Positions 16,359 to 24,468 of a DNA stretch of 64,000 nt are shown here, in pieces. The notes under the pieces were generated by a model, which was not told the origin of the DNA, ran no database searches, and worked only from the letters and a program-made list of their open reading frames with translations. The translations under genes and the position numbers were made by a program. This DNA comes from Streptomyces shenzhenensis (GTDB lineage Bacteria; Actinomycetota; Actinomycetes; Streptomycetales; Streptomycetaceae): contig NZ_PENI01000016.1 in NCBI RefSeq assembly GCF_003688995.1, positions 141,601 through 205,600 of the forward strand, given 5' to 3'. The stretch's first letter is position 1, and each line of letters begins with the position of its first letter.

Positions 16359-17575
16359 TGCGAATCAATGAAGTGCGCGAGCTCATCCAGCTCAAGCCGA
16401 TCGATCTCAACCGGCGCCGTCGGCAGCTGGCGGCCGCGCACACCACGGAGGACTTCCGGCTGCTGGCGCGCCGCGCCCTGCCGCGTTCCGTCTTCGACTA
16501 CGTCGACGGCGGCGCCGACGAGGAGACGAGTCTGCGCGCGAACGTGGCCGCGTTCCGCCGCTGGCGGTTCGTGCCGCGCTCGCTGACCGACGTCTCGGCC
16601 CCCGACCTGAGCACGAAGATCCTCGGCCGGCCGGCCGCGGCACCGCTCGGTCTGGCGCCGACCGGATACACCCGCATGATCTCTGCCCTCGGCGAACCCG
16701 CGGTGGTCGCCGCGGCCGCTTCGGCGGGCCTTCCCTATGTGCTGTCCACCATGGCGACCACATCGCTGGAGGACCTCGCGGCAGCGGCACCCGACGCGGA
16801 GCGCTGGTTCCAGCTGTATGTGTGGAAGGACCGCAGGCTGACCGAGCTGCTGGTGGAGCGGGCCGCACAGGCCGGCTGCTCCGTTCTCGAGATCGCGGTG
16901 GACACCGCAGTCTCCGGTTTCCGGGTACGCGACGTGCGCAACGGGCTCACGATCCCGCCGGCCCTCACCCTGGCCGGCCTCATGGACATCGGCAGGCGTC
17001 CGCGCTACTGGACGAGCATGCTGCGCCACCCGGCCCTGCGGTTCGCCAACGTCAGCTCCGACGGCGCGGACGGTTCGCCTGGCTACACCATCGAGAACAT
17101 CACCAGCCAGTTCGACCCGGCGGTCACCTGGGACGACGTGGCACGTGTGCGCGACCGGTGGCCGGGCAAGCTGGTCGTCAAGGGCCCCATCAGCGCGCAG
17201 GACGCGGTGCGGGCCCGGGAACTCGGCGTGGACGGCGTGCATCTGTCCAACCACGGCGGGCGTCAGCTCGACCGCGCCGTCGCCCCCATCGACCTGGTCT
17301 CGCCGGTCCGCGCGGCGGTGGGTGCGGACTTCACCGTCCTCGTCGACTCGGGCGTCCGGCACGGCGCGGACATCGCCACCGCGTTGGCCCTGGGCGCCGA
17401 TGCGTGCCTCATCGGACGCCCCTACCTGTGGGCCCTGGCGGCCGGCGGACAGGACGGCGTCACCCGGCTCCTGCAGCTCCTCACCGGCCAACTGCGCCGC
17501 ACGATGCAGCTGCTGGGCGTGACGTCGGTCGACCAGCTGCGCCACGAAGGGCCCTCGCTGATCATGCGGGACTGA
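16358..17575 (+). CDS. FMN-dependent alpha-hydroxy acid dehydrogenase (LldD family)
   Basis: 405 residues. The TIM-barrel family of L-lactate dehydrogenase and glycolate oxidase is seen in SVFDYVDGGADEETSLR near residue 48, LAPTGYTRM near residue 104, and the catalytic block GVHLSNHGGRQLDRAVAPID near residue 293 (catalytic His, substrate Arg). VLVDSGVRHGADIATALALG and DACLIGRPYLWAL follow and bind FMN phosphate. It oxidises an (S)-2-hydroxy acid to the 2-oxo acid and passes electrons to quinone, cytochrome or oxygen. It starts on a GTG overlapping the permease stop by one base. In the proposed pathway it makes the oxo acid that the aminotransferase uses. Confidence 0.9.
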   Translation: MRINEVRELIQLKPIDLNRRRRQLAAAHTTEDFRLLARRALPRSVFDYVDGGADEETSLRANVAAFRRWRFVPRSLTDVSAPDLSTKILGRPAAAPLGLAPTGYTRMISALGEPAVVAAAASAGLPYVLSTMATTSLEDLAAAAPDAERWFQLYVWKDRRLTELLVERAAQAGCSVLEIAVDTAVSGFRVRDVRNGLTIPPALTLAGLMDIGRRPRYWTSMLRHPALRFANVSSDGADGSPGYTIENITSQFDPAVTWDDVARVRDRWPGKLVVKGPISAQDAVRARELGVDGVHLSNHGGRQLDRAVAPIDLVSPVRAAVGADFTVLVDSGVRHGADIATALALGADACLIGRPYLWALAAGGQDGVTRLLQLLTGQLRRTMQLLGVTSVDQLRHEGPSLIMRD

Positions 17576-17658
17576 CCCCGCCCGGCCCGGCCGGCGCGCC
17601 CCGCCCGGACACCGACCTGCCCGGCCGCGGGTCCCGCGGGGACGCCTGAGCCACGTTC

Positions 17659-17683
17659 AAGACTCCAGTCTGACATGCAAGAC
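17659..17683 (+). promoter_or_regulatory. Three-part operator, copy 3
   Basis: AAGAC-TCCA-GTCTG-ACATGC-AAGAC, 17 bases before ATG 17701. Half-sites are slightly diverged, but the 4- and 6-base spacers match copies 1 and 2 exactly. Confidence 0.65.
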
Positions 17684-17700
17684 CGATGGAAAAGGGTGTC

Positions 17701-19281
17701 ATGAGTACAGCCGCGATCACGACCAGCCCCGTAAGGACGGACCCGCCCACCGTGGTCGTGGGTCTGGGGCCGGTATCCGCTTCCGATGTGCTGGCCGTGG
17801 CCCGGGCGGGCGCCGCCGTCCGGCTGTCGCCGGAGTCCAGGGACGCGATGAGCGCCAGCAGGCAGCGCATCGAAGACCTCGCGAACTCCGCCGACCCGGT
17901 CTACGGCGTCTCCACGGGGTTCGGGGCGCTGGCCACCCGGCACATCCCCCCGACGCTGCGCGCACAGCTGCAGAGCAGCCTGATCCGCTCGCACGCGGCC
18001 GGCTCCGGTCCGGAGGTGGAGCGGGAGGTGGTACGCGCGCTGATGCTGCTGCGCCTGTCCACCCTGGCCACCGGCCGCACCGGGGTGCGGGTCGAGGTCG
18101 CCGAGGCGTACGCGGCCATGCTCTCCGCGGGGATCACCCCCGTCGTCCACGAGTACGGCAGCCTGGGATGTTCCGGAGACCTGGCGCCGCTGGCACATGT
18201 CGCCCTCGCGCTCACCGGCGAAGGAGCCGTACGAGACCACAGCGGCCGGCACATACCGGCCGCGCAGGCGCTGGAAGCAGCCGGGTTGCGCCCGCTGCGC
18301 CTGCGCGAGAAGGAGGGCCTGGCCCTCATCAACGGCACCGACGGGATGCTCGGCCAACTCGTGCTGGCGCTGGACGACCTGGACGCTCTGGTGCGGCTTG
18401 CCGATATCGCGGCGGCCATGAGCGTGGAGGCGCTGCTGGGCACCGACCGGGTCTTCGCCGCGGATCTGCAGGCCCTGCGCCCGCATCCCGGGCAGGCGGC
18501 ATCGGCGGCCAACATGCTCGCCCTGCTCGCCGGTTCCGGCATCGTCGCCAGCCACCGCGCGGACACCTGCACGATCGTCCAGGACGCCTACTCGCTGCGC
18601 TGCGCCCCGCAGGTCGCAGGAGCCGTCCGCGACACCCTCACGCACGCCCGCGGAGTTGCCGAGCGGGAGCTGGCGTCCGCCGTCGACAACCCCGTCGTGA
18701 CACTCGACGGACGGGTGGAGTCCAACGGCAACTTCCATGGCGCCCCGGTCGCCTACGTCCTGGACTTCACCGCGATCGCCGTCGCGGACCTGGCCGGCAT
18801 CAGCGAGCGCCGCACCGACCGCATGCTCGACCCCGCCCGCAGCCACGGCCTGCCGGCCTTCCTGGCCGACGATCCCGGCGTGGACTCCGGCCATATGATC
18901 GCCCAGTACACCCAGGCCGCCATCGTCTCCGAACTCAAGCGGCTCGCGGTGCCCGCTAGCGTGGACTCGATCCCCTCCTCGGCGATGCAGGAGGACCACG
19001 TCTCCATGGGATGGTCGGCGGCCCGGAAGCTGCGCAGGGCCGTCGACGGGCTGACCCGGGTCCTGGCCATCGAAGTGCTCACCGCGGCCCGCGCCCTGGA
19101 CCTGCGGGCTCCGCTGCGGTCGGCTCCGGCCACCGCAGCGGTCCGCGACCTGATCCGTACCCGGGTGCCCGGGCCCGGCCCCGATCGTTTCCTGTCACCG
19201 GAGATCGAGCAGACAGTGGAACTGGCCGCCGGCGGAGACCTGTTGGCCGCCGCGCAGAGCGTTTCTGGAGAACTGCAGTGA
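17701..19281 (+). CDS. Histidine ammonia-lyase-like MIO enzyme
   Basis: 526 residues of the aromatic amino acid lyase family: YGVSTGFGAL near residue 66, LIRSHAAGSG near residue 95, and the cofactor-forming block GSLGCSGDLAPLAHVALAL near residue 155. The MIO tripeptide is Cys-Ser-Gly where Ala-Ser-Gly is classical. SSAMQEDHVSMGWSAARKL near residue 425 contains the Glu typical of histidine lyases; phenylalanine and tyrosine lyases have Gln there. It should eliminate ammonia from L-histidine or a close analogue to give an enoate. The ATG at 17701 follows AAAGGG. It overlaps the aminotransferase gene and has operator copy 3. No other hut gene is nearby, so this is probably not the housekeeping hutH. 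Confidence 0.85.
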   Translation: MSTAAITTSPVRTDPPTVVVGLGPVSASDVLAVARAGAAVRLSPESRDAMSASRQRIEDLANSADPVYGVSTGFGALATRHIPPTLRAQLQSSLIRSHAAGSGPEVEREVVRALMLLRLSTLATGRTGVRVEVAEAYAAMLSAGITPVVHEYGSLGCSGDLAPLAHVALALTGEGAVRDHSGRHIPAAQALEAAGLRPLRLREKEGLALINGTDGMLGQLVLALDDLDALVRLADIAAAMSVEALLGTDRVFAADLQALRPHPGQAASAANMLALLAGSGIVASHRADTCTIVQDAYSLRCAPQVAGAVRDTLTHARGVAERELASAVDNPVVTLDGRVESNGNFHGAPVAYVLDFTAIAVADLAGISERRTDRMLDPARSHGLPAFLADDPGVDSGHMIAQYTQAAIVSELKRLAVPASVDSIPSSAMQEDHVSMGWSAARKLRRAVDGLTRVLAIEVLTAARALDLRAPLRSAPATAAVRDLIRTRVPGPGPDRFLSPEIEQTVELAAGGDLLAAAQSVSGELQ

Positions 19282-20354
19282 ACACCCGAGTGCCGACGGC
19301 ACGGCCCACCCCGCGTCCCCGCATCGCCGCCCTGCCGGTGTACTCCCGCGCCGCCGGCAGCGCCTCGGTACGCTGGCGCGCCTCTTCCAACGAGTCGACC
19401 GTGGCTCCTTCACCGGCCATCCGTGAGGCCGTCGCGCGGGCCGCCGCGCACGCCAACCTGTATCCGTCCCTGGCGGGCGACGAGTTGATCGCCGCGATCA
19501 GCGAGCGTATGGGGGTGCACGAGGACCAGGTCGTCGTGGGCGGCGGCTCGCTCGCCCTGCTGCAACTGGCACTGACCGCGTTCACCGGTCCCGGCACCGA
19601 GGTGATCCACGCCTGGCGCAGCTACGAGGCGTACCCGATCCTCATCGGCATCGCCGACGCGCAATCCGTCCCGGTGGCTCTCGACCACGAGTACCGTCAC
19701 GACAGCGAGGCCATGCTCGCCGCGCTCACCCCGCAGACCTCGGCGATATTGATCTGCGATCCGAACAACCCCACCGGGACGACGCTGCCCCCGGAGCGGC
19801 TGCGGGCCCTGATCGACGCGGTCCCCGGCCATGTGCTCATCCTGCTGGACCGGGCCTATCAGGAGTTCGACCAGGCGGAGCCCGACCTGGCGGCCCTGGT
19901 CTGCGAGCACCCCAACGTCATCGTCCTCCGGACCTTCTCCAAGGCCTACGGGCTGGCGGGCCTGCGCGCCGGCTACGCCATCGGCTCGCCCGAGGTGATG
20001 CAGGTGGTGCGCGCGACCGCGCCACCGTTCGGGCTGAGTGCCGTGGCGGAGGCGGCCGCTCTCGCGGCCTGGGGGGACCGGGAACACACCCGGCACATCG
20101 TGAACACGGTGACCGAGTGCCGCGAGAAGTTCCGCCGGGCGCTGGGCGACCGAGGCCTGTTCACCCCCGACTCCCGCGCGAACTTCGTGTGGCTTCCCGT
20201 CGGGGACCGGGCCGAGGCACTGCAGACGGCCTGTGTGCGGCACGGCGTGTCCGTGCGTGCCTTCGCCGGCGAGGGCGTGCGTGTCACGGTGGGCTGCCCG
20301 GACGCGGAGGCCGCCGTCCTGGCCGCCGTGGACGAGATCTGCCGCCCACGCTGA
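19278..20354 (+). CDS. Class I/II aminotransferase, HisC-like
   Basis: 358 residues, PLP-dependent fold type I. Visible are the N-terminal SSNESTVAPSPAIREAVA segment as in histidinol-phosphate aminotransferases, ICDPNNPTGTTLP near residue 158, LLDRAYQEF near residue 192 (Asp/Tyr contacts with PLP) and the Schiff-base lysine in RTFSKAYGLAGLRAGYAIG near residue 222. A C-terminal RVTVGC supplies the substrate arginine. It starts at GTG 19278, overlapping the lyase stop by four bases, with CTGGAG upstream. A HisC-like enzyme next to a histidine-lyase-like enzyme suggests conversion of an imidazole- or aryl-pyruvate to the amino acid the lyase then uses. It could instead remove the amino group; the direction is inferred. 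Confidence 0.88.
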   Translation: MNTRVPTARPTPRPRIAALPVYSRAAGSASVRWRASSNESTVAPSPAIREAVARAAAHANLYPSLAGDELIAAISERMGVHEDQVVVGGGSLALLQLALTAFTGPGTEVIHAWRSYEAYPILIGIADAQSVPVALDHEYRHDSEAMLAALTPQTSAILICDPNNPTGTTLPPERLRALIDAVPGHVLILLDRAYQEFDQAEPDLAALVCEHPNVIVLRTFSKAYGLAGLRAGYAIGSPEVMQVVRATAPPFGLSAVAEAAALAAWGDREHTRHIVNTVTECREKFRRALGDRGLFTPDSRANFVWLPVGDRAEALQTACVRHGVSVRAFAGEGVRVTVGCPDAEAAVLAAVDEICRPR

Positions 20355-20438
20355 GTCCCGGTCCGGAGCGGTGAACGGCGGGCTGCGCCTCCTCGGCTTT
20401 CGCAAGCAGTGCGACGTCGGTGCCGGTGGAACCGGGGC

Positions 20439-22058
20439 CTACCGGCGGCTGGTGTACACGCACTCGCCGCCCACCCAGGTGGAACGGACCCGGATCTCGG
20501 ACAGGGCGTCGGGCTCGGCTGCGGTGAGGTCCGTGTCCAGCACGGCCAGGTCGGCCAGCCGTCCCACCGCCAGGGTTCCCTTCACCGACTCGTCGTCCGA
20601 GGCCGCTGCCGAGCCGCGGGTGTAGACGTCGACCGCGTCCTGCGGCCCGATCCGCTGTCCGGCACCGACGGTCGTGCCGGCGGCCGTGGTGCGTGTGACC
20701 AGGGACCGGATGGCGAGCAGGGGGTCGGGGGGAGCCAGCGGGTAGTCGGACGAACCGGCCACGACGATCCCGGCGTCGCGCAGGGTGCGGTGGGCACAGA
20801 TGTGGTCGACCCGGTCGCCGTAGTAGTCGAGCAGCTTTTCTCCGTGCAGCGTGACGAACGGTCCGAACGGCACGGTGATGAGCCGTGCGCGGGCGATTCG
20901 CCCGGCCAGGCTGTCGTCGATCAGACTGCAGTGCTCGATCCGGTGCCGGGTCCCGCTCCTGGGGAGGGACTCGATGACGTCGAGGACTGTCTGGACGGCC
21001 TGGTCCCCGTTGGCGTGCACGGCGACGCGGCCGCCCGCGGCGTCGATGGCCCGTACGGTGGCCGTGAACTCGTCGTCGCCGAGGATCTGCAGTCCGTTGC
21101 CGGTGCCGGTGGCACTGGGGTAGGGCGACCGGCACAAGCAGGTTCCACCGGACAGAGCACCGTCCAGCATCATCTTCACCCCGACGGTCCGCAGCCGGAG
21201 GGGGTCGGGGCCGTCGCCCGGGAGCCGTTCGGGGTCGGCGTAGCTGTGCCACAGCAACATGCCGACGCGTGCGGTGAGTTCGCCCGCGGCCAGGGTCCTG
21301 GCGTAGAGCTCCTGCTCGGCCGGTGTGACGAGCGCGTCGCAGAACGATGTGATGCCGCATGCGTGGAGTTCCGCGATCACGTCCTTCAGCGCGGCCTGTT
21401 GCGCGGAGGGCGTGCCGTACGGTGCGATCGACGAGGCTCCCGTGCCGGGTAGCCAGGGGTCCAGCCAGGCACGTTCGACGAGGTGTCCGTCCAGGCGCCC
21501 GTCGGCACGGACGCCGAGCTGACCGCCCGGTGGTGCGTCTGCGGGGCTCCGGTAGCCCAGGGCGGCCAGGCCGGCGCTGTTGGCCACGGCTCGGTGCAGC
21601 GAGTAGTGGACGACGAGGACAGGATGGCTGTCCGACACCTGGTCGAGCATGTCCCGGTCGAGGACGCCCACACGGCGTTCGTCGAGCGGCTGCCCGACCA
21701 CCCACTGGCCGGGCGGTGTGCGTCGAGCCTGGCGGCGCAGGGCCGAGAGCACGGCGCCGGCGTTCGGCAAGGTGTTCAGGTCGACGCGCACACGTGCCAG
21801 TGCGGCCTGGGAGGGGTGGCAGTGGGCGTCGTTGAAGCCGGGGACGACGAGCGCACCGTCGAGGGCCACCTCCTCGGCCTTGGGGAAGGCGGAGCGCAGG
21901 TCGTGCCGGGTGCCGGCGGCGACGATCCACCCCGACCGGACGGCGAGGGCCTCCGGCTCGGTGCCGTCCCCGGCGAGGATCCGGGGGCCGGTGAAGATCT
22001 TGGTCCGGGCTCCGGCGCCCGAGGGCGCCGGAGCGGGCGTAGCGGGGAGAGCGGTCAT
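20439..22058 (-). CDS. Amidohydrolase, YtcJ-like (Amidohydro_3)
   Basis: 539 residues. The metal-site motifs are VVPGFNDAHCHPSQAALARV near residue 72 (HxH), HANGDQAVQTVLDVIESLPR, RHRIEHCSLIDDSLAGR near residue 370, and VAGSSDYPLAPPDPLLAIRS near residue 430 with the late aspartate. It shares plan but little composition with the AT-rich amidohydrolase at 7852. The start codon overlaps the MFS stop by four bases (ATGA), so it is the second gene of an MFS-amidohydrolase operon. It probably hydrolyses the compound that the transporter brings in; the bond type is unknown. It ends convergent to the aminotransferase gene with 84 bases between. Confidence 0.85.
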   Translation of the reverse strand: MTALPATPAPAPSGAGARTKIFTGPRILAGDGTEPEALAVRSGWIVAAGTRHDLRSAFPKAEEVALDGALVVPGFNDAHCHPSQAALARVRVDLNTLPNAGAVLSALRRQARRTPPGQWVVGQPLDERRVGVLDRDMLDQVSDSHPVLVVHYSLHRAVANSAGLAALGYRSPADAPPGGQLGVRADGRLDGHLVERAWLDPWLPGTGASSIAPYGTPSAQQAALKDVIAELHACGITSFCDALVTPAEQELYARTLAAGELTARVGMLLWHSYADPERLPGDGPDPLRLRTVGVKMMLDGALSGGTCLCRSPYPSATGTGNGLQILGDDEFTATVRAIDAAGGRVAVHANGDQAVQTVLDVIESLPRSGTRHRIEHCSLIDDSLAGRIARARLITVPFGPFVTLHGEKLLDYYGDRVDHICAHRTLRDAGIVVAGSSDYPLAPPDPLLAIRSLVTRTTAAGTTVGAGQRIGPQDAVDVYTRGSAAASDDESVKGTLAVGRLADLAVLDTDLTAAEPDALSEIRVRSTWVGGECVYTSRR

Positions 22059-23407
22059 GAGCGTGCTTCGGCTGCCGTGCCCGCCGTCATGTCGACGTCC
22101 TTGGTCTCGGGTCCGAGCGCTCCGCCGACGGCGACCAGCAGACCGCCGAGGACGAGGAGGGCGACGGGGGCCAGCGCGGTGCCGATGAGCGTGCCGAGAC
22201 CGCTGATGTAGAAGGCGTAGAACGCGGGGATGACCAGGGCCAGGCTGTAGCCGACGCCGTAGCCGGTCGCGCGGATCGATGCCGGGAATCGCTCGGTGAG
22301 GTAGGCGGCGATCGGTCCGTACATGGAGATGGTCGAGGCCTGGACGCCGATCGCCAGCAGGGCGGCGGGCACGGCCTGGTCCTCGTTCAGCGTGGTGAGC
22401 AGTGTGTAGCAGGTGGAGGCGACGACGGCGGCGACGATGCCGAAGAGGGTGTAGAAGCGGCGCCGCCCGATGCGCTGGGAGAGCACGGCGCAGCCGATGA
22501 AGGTGCCGACGCAGACCACCGACGAGATGAGCAGGATGATGCTCACGGTGCGGTCGTGCAGGCCGACGTCGTTCCTGAGCATCGACGGCAGCACGGCGGC
22601 GGCGACGTTGGTGAGGAACCAGGCACCGGTCATGAGGATGAAGACCTGGGCGAGAGCGCGGCGGTGGCGTCCGCCGAGGAGTTCGCGCAGCGGGGATGCC
22701 GTCGACTCGCCGGCTTCGAAGGCGGGGGCCTCTTCGACATTGCGGCGGTAGTAGAAGAAGAGGACGATCCCGAGCAGGCCGCCGATGAAGAACGGGATGC
22801 GCCAGCCCCACTGGACGTAGGCGCTGTGTACGCCGTCGGGCGGCATGACGCTGAGCAGGAACAGGCTCAGGGCGGCGATCGAGGCGGTGGCCAGCGGGGA
22901 GGTGCAGGTGATGAGCCCGCTGGCCAGACCCCGTCTGCGCGCGGGGCTCCACTCCATCGCCAGGGGTACGGCGGTGGCGTACTCGCCGCCCAGGAAGATG
23001 CCGCCGAGGAAGCGCATGCCGATCAGCAGCGCGATCGCCCACAGTCCTATGTGCTGGTGGCCCGGCAGCAGTCCGATCAGGAAGGTCGTCACACCGAATC
23101 CGGCGACCGCGACCATGGTGGTGATCCGCCGGCCCACCTTGTCGGCGTAGTAGCCGAACACCGCGGAGCCGAGCGGGCGGGCCAGCAGGGTGGCGGCGAA
23201 GACCGCGGCGGCGATCAGCGCGGCCGTGCCCTTCGAGGTGTCGGCCGGCTCGAAGTAGATCATCGCGGGTGCGAGGGTGATGATCGGCACAAAGATGTCG
23301 AACTGATCGGCGTAGTAGCCGAGGATGCCGCCGCGGAGTGCGGCGCGGCGCGGATCCCTGACGGGACGGCCGGCGGATACGGCACGGCTGTTGACTGTGG
23401 TGGACAC
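22055..23407 (-). CDS. MFS transporter, metabolite:proton symporter type
   Basis: 450 residues with twelve predicted helices. The start is GTG 23407 with GGAGG seven bases upstream. Between helices 2 and 3 lies the MFS signature RPLGSAVFGYYADKVGRR near residue 78; GEYATAVPLAMEWSPARRRG near residue 140 and YLTERFPASIRATGYGVGYS near residue 355 are typical of the MHS family (ProP, KgtP, ShiA, PcaK). These carry organic acids, betaines or aromatic acids inward with protons. It lies 43 bases after the IclR gene on the same strand and before the amidohydrolase, so uptake of that enzyme's substrate is the simplest reading. Confidence 0.88.
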   Translation of the reverse strand: MSTTVNSRAVSAGRPVRDPRRAALRGGILGYYADQFDIFVPIITLAPAMIYFEPADTSKGTAALIAAAVFAATLLARPLGSAVFGYYADKVGRRITTMVAVAGFGVTTFLIGLLPGHQHIGLWAIALLIGMRFLGGIFLGGEYATAVPLAMEWSPARRRGLASGLITCTSPLATASIAALSLFLLSVMPPDGVHSAYVQWGWRIPFFIGGLLGIVLFFYYRRNVEEAPAFEAGESTASPLRELLGGRHRRALAQVFILMTGAWFLTNVAAAVLPSMLRNDVGLHDRTVSIILLISSVVCVGTFIGCAVLSQRIGRRRFYTLFGIVAAVVASTCYTLLTTLNEDQAVPAALLAIGVQASTISMYGPIAAYLTERFPASIRATGYGVGYSLALVIPAFYAFYISGLGTLIGTALAPVALLVLGGLLVAVGGALGPETKDVDMTAGTAAEARS

Positions 23408-23450
23408 CGATGTCCTCCGATCTGGCCCCGACGGGCGGGGCGGGCTGGCG

Positions 23451-24218
23451 CTAGAGTCGCTTCTCGCCGCCCATGGCCTTGCCCAGTGCTCGGGCTGTGC
23501 TGCGCAGGTGGCCGGCGGTGGTGCTGTCGGGGTCGAGGGGGAGCAGGTCGTCGGTGGCGACGAGGGCGAGGCTTGCGCAGATGCCGTACTCGTCGAAGAC
23601 GGGGGCGGCCATGGCGTGCACGCCGAAGCCGTCCGGGCTCATGGCGACCTGGTCGGTTCCCGTGAGGGCGTGGATCTCGTCGGCCAGTTCGGTCCGCTGA
23701 TCGCCGGGCAGGCTGCCCAGCAGGCGGTCGACCTGGAGCTGGTCGGACATATGGGCCAGGAAGATCTTGGTCTGGGCCGCGGTGAGCGACAGCTGGGTTC
23801 CGACGCGTACCGTCACCAGGACGGTCCGGGTGGCGTCCTCCTCGACCCTGGACACGATCGGGCCGGTGGAACCCCACAGGCTCAGTACGGTGGTCAGACC
23901 GGTCAGCGAGCACAGGTCCCGCATATAGGCGGGGGCGAGGTCGACGACCTTGCGCCGGCCGAGCGCGAAGGCTCCGAGCTGCAGCAGCAGCGCGCCCGGG
24001 ACGAACGTGCCCGGTGTGTTGCCCCGTTCCAGCAGACCCGATGCGACGAGTGAGGTGCAGTACCGGTAGGTCGTGGTGCGGTTGAGGCCGAGGCGCTCCG
24101 CCGCTTCGCCCGCCGTCAGCTCCGGGGTCTCCGGGCCGAACAGGCGCAGGATCTGGGCAGCGCGGTCGACGGCCTGGATCTCCCCGCCGGACCGTGCTTC
24201 GTCGTCCTTCTCCACCAT
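23451..24218 (-). CDS. IclR family transcriptional regulator (second catabolic locus)
   Basis: 255 residues from ATG 24218, chosen because CGGAGTG lies just upstream and the winged-helix domain starts soon after (IQAVDRAAQILRLFG, then LTAGEAAERLGLNRTTTYRY). The effector domain has SRVEEDATRTVLVTVRVG, LTAAQTKIFLAHM and FGVHAMAAPVFDEYGICASL. The gene is divergent from the DUF6282 operon, and the 250-base space holds four copies of a TGTTCRCATSA-type box. It is first in a possible operon with the MFS and amidohydrolase genes, so it probably controls both arms and itself. It is only distantly similar to the IclR at 10481, mainly in the helix-turn-helix. Confidence 0.9.
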   Translation of the reverse strand: MVEKDDEARSGGEIQAVDRAAQILRLFGPETPELTAGEAAERLGLNRTTTYRYCTSLVASGLLERGNTPGTFVPGALLLQLGAFALGRRKVVDLAPAYMRDLCSLTGLTTVLSLWGSTGPIVSRVEEDATRTVLVTVRVGTQLSLTAAQTKIFLAHMSDQLQVDRLLGSLPGDQRTELADEIHALTGTDQVAMSPDGFGVHAMAAPVFDEYGICASLALVATDDLLPLDPDSTTAGHLRSTARALGKAMGGEKRL

Positions 24219-24247
24219 CTGGCACTCCGTTCGTGATGAGGACTGGC

Positions 24248-24404
24248 TGTTCACATCACGAAGTCTGCCTGATGGCCGGGGCGACATCGGTGACGCTACC
24301 CACGGCATGTGAACATGGCAATGCTCATGCGAACAAGAGGTGTGCGGGACTTCTTCGGTTGAGCGTGCAGCTGCGTGCAAAGTGGATCGACTGTGTTCGC
24401 ATGA
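24248..24404. promoter_or_regulatory. Four-copy operator region of the second IclR
   Basis: Boxes are TGTTCACATCA (24248-24258), ATGTGAACA (24307-24315, inverted), TCATGCGAACA (24325-24335, inverted) and TGTTCGCATGA (24394-24404). The last two are exact 11-bp reverse complements. They fit the palindromic, multi-copy sites of IclR proteins and lie between divergent starts at 24218 and 24469. Confidence 0.65.
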
Positions 24405-24408
24405 CGTA

Positions 24409-24437
24409 TTGACAATTCACTATGCGGTCGCGGATGG
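24409..24437 (+). promoter_or_regulatory. Putative promoter of the DUF6282 operon
   Basis: TTGACA at 24409-24414 sits five bases after the last operator box, in the most AT-rich part of the region. A -10 at 17 bases would read GGATGG, which is weak, so only the -35-like half is convincing. Binding at 24394-24404 would block or abut the polymerase. Confidence 0.35.
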
Positions 24438-24468
24438 TCGGCGATGACCCCACGTGAGGAGAAAGCTG

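Noticed and set aside
13324..20354. HisD-, HisC- and HAL-like genes as part of histidine biosynthesis or the hut operon
   Set aside because: No hisA, B, F, G, H or hutU, I neighbours; metal-site changes in the HisD-like protein and the shared operator point to a catabolic regulon.
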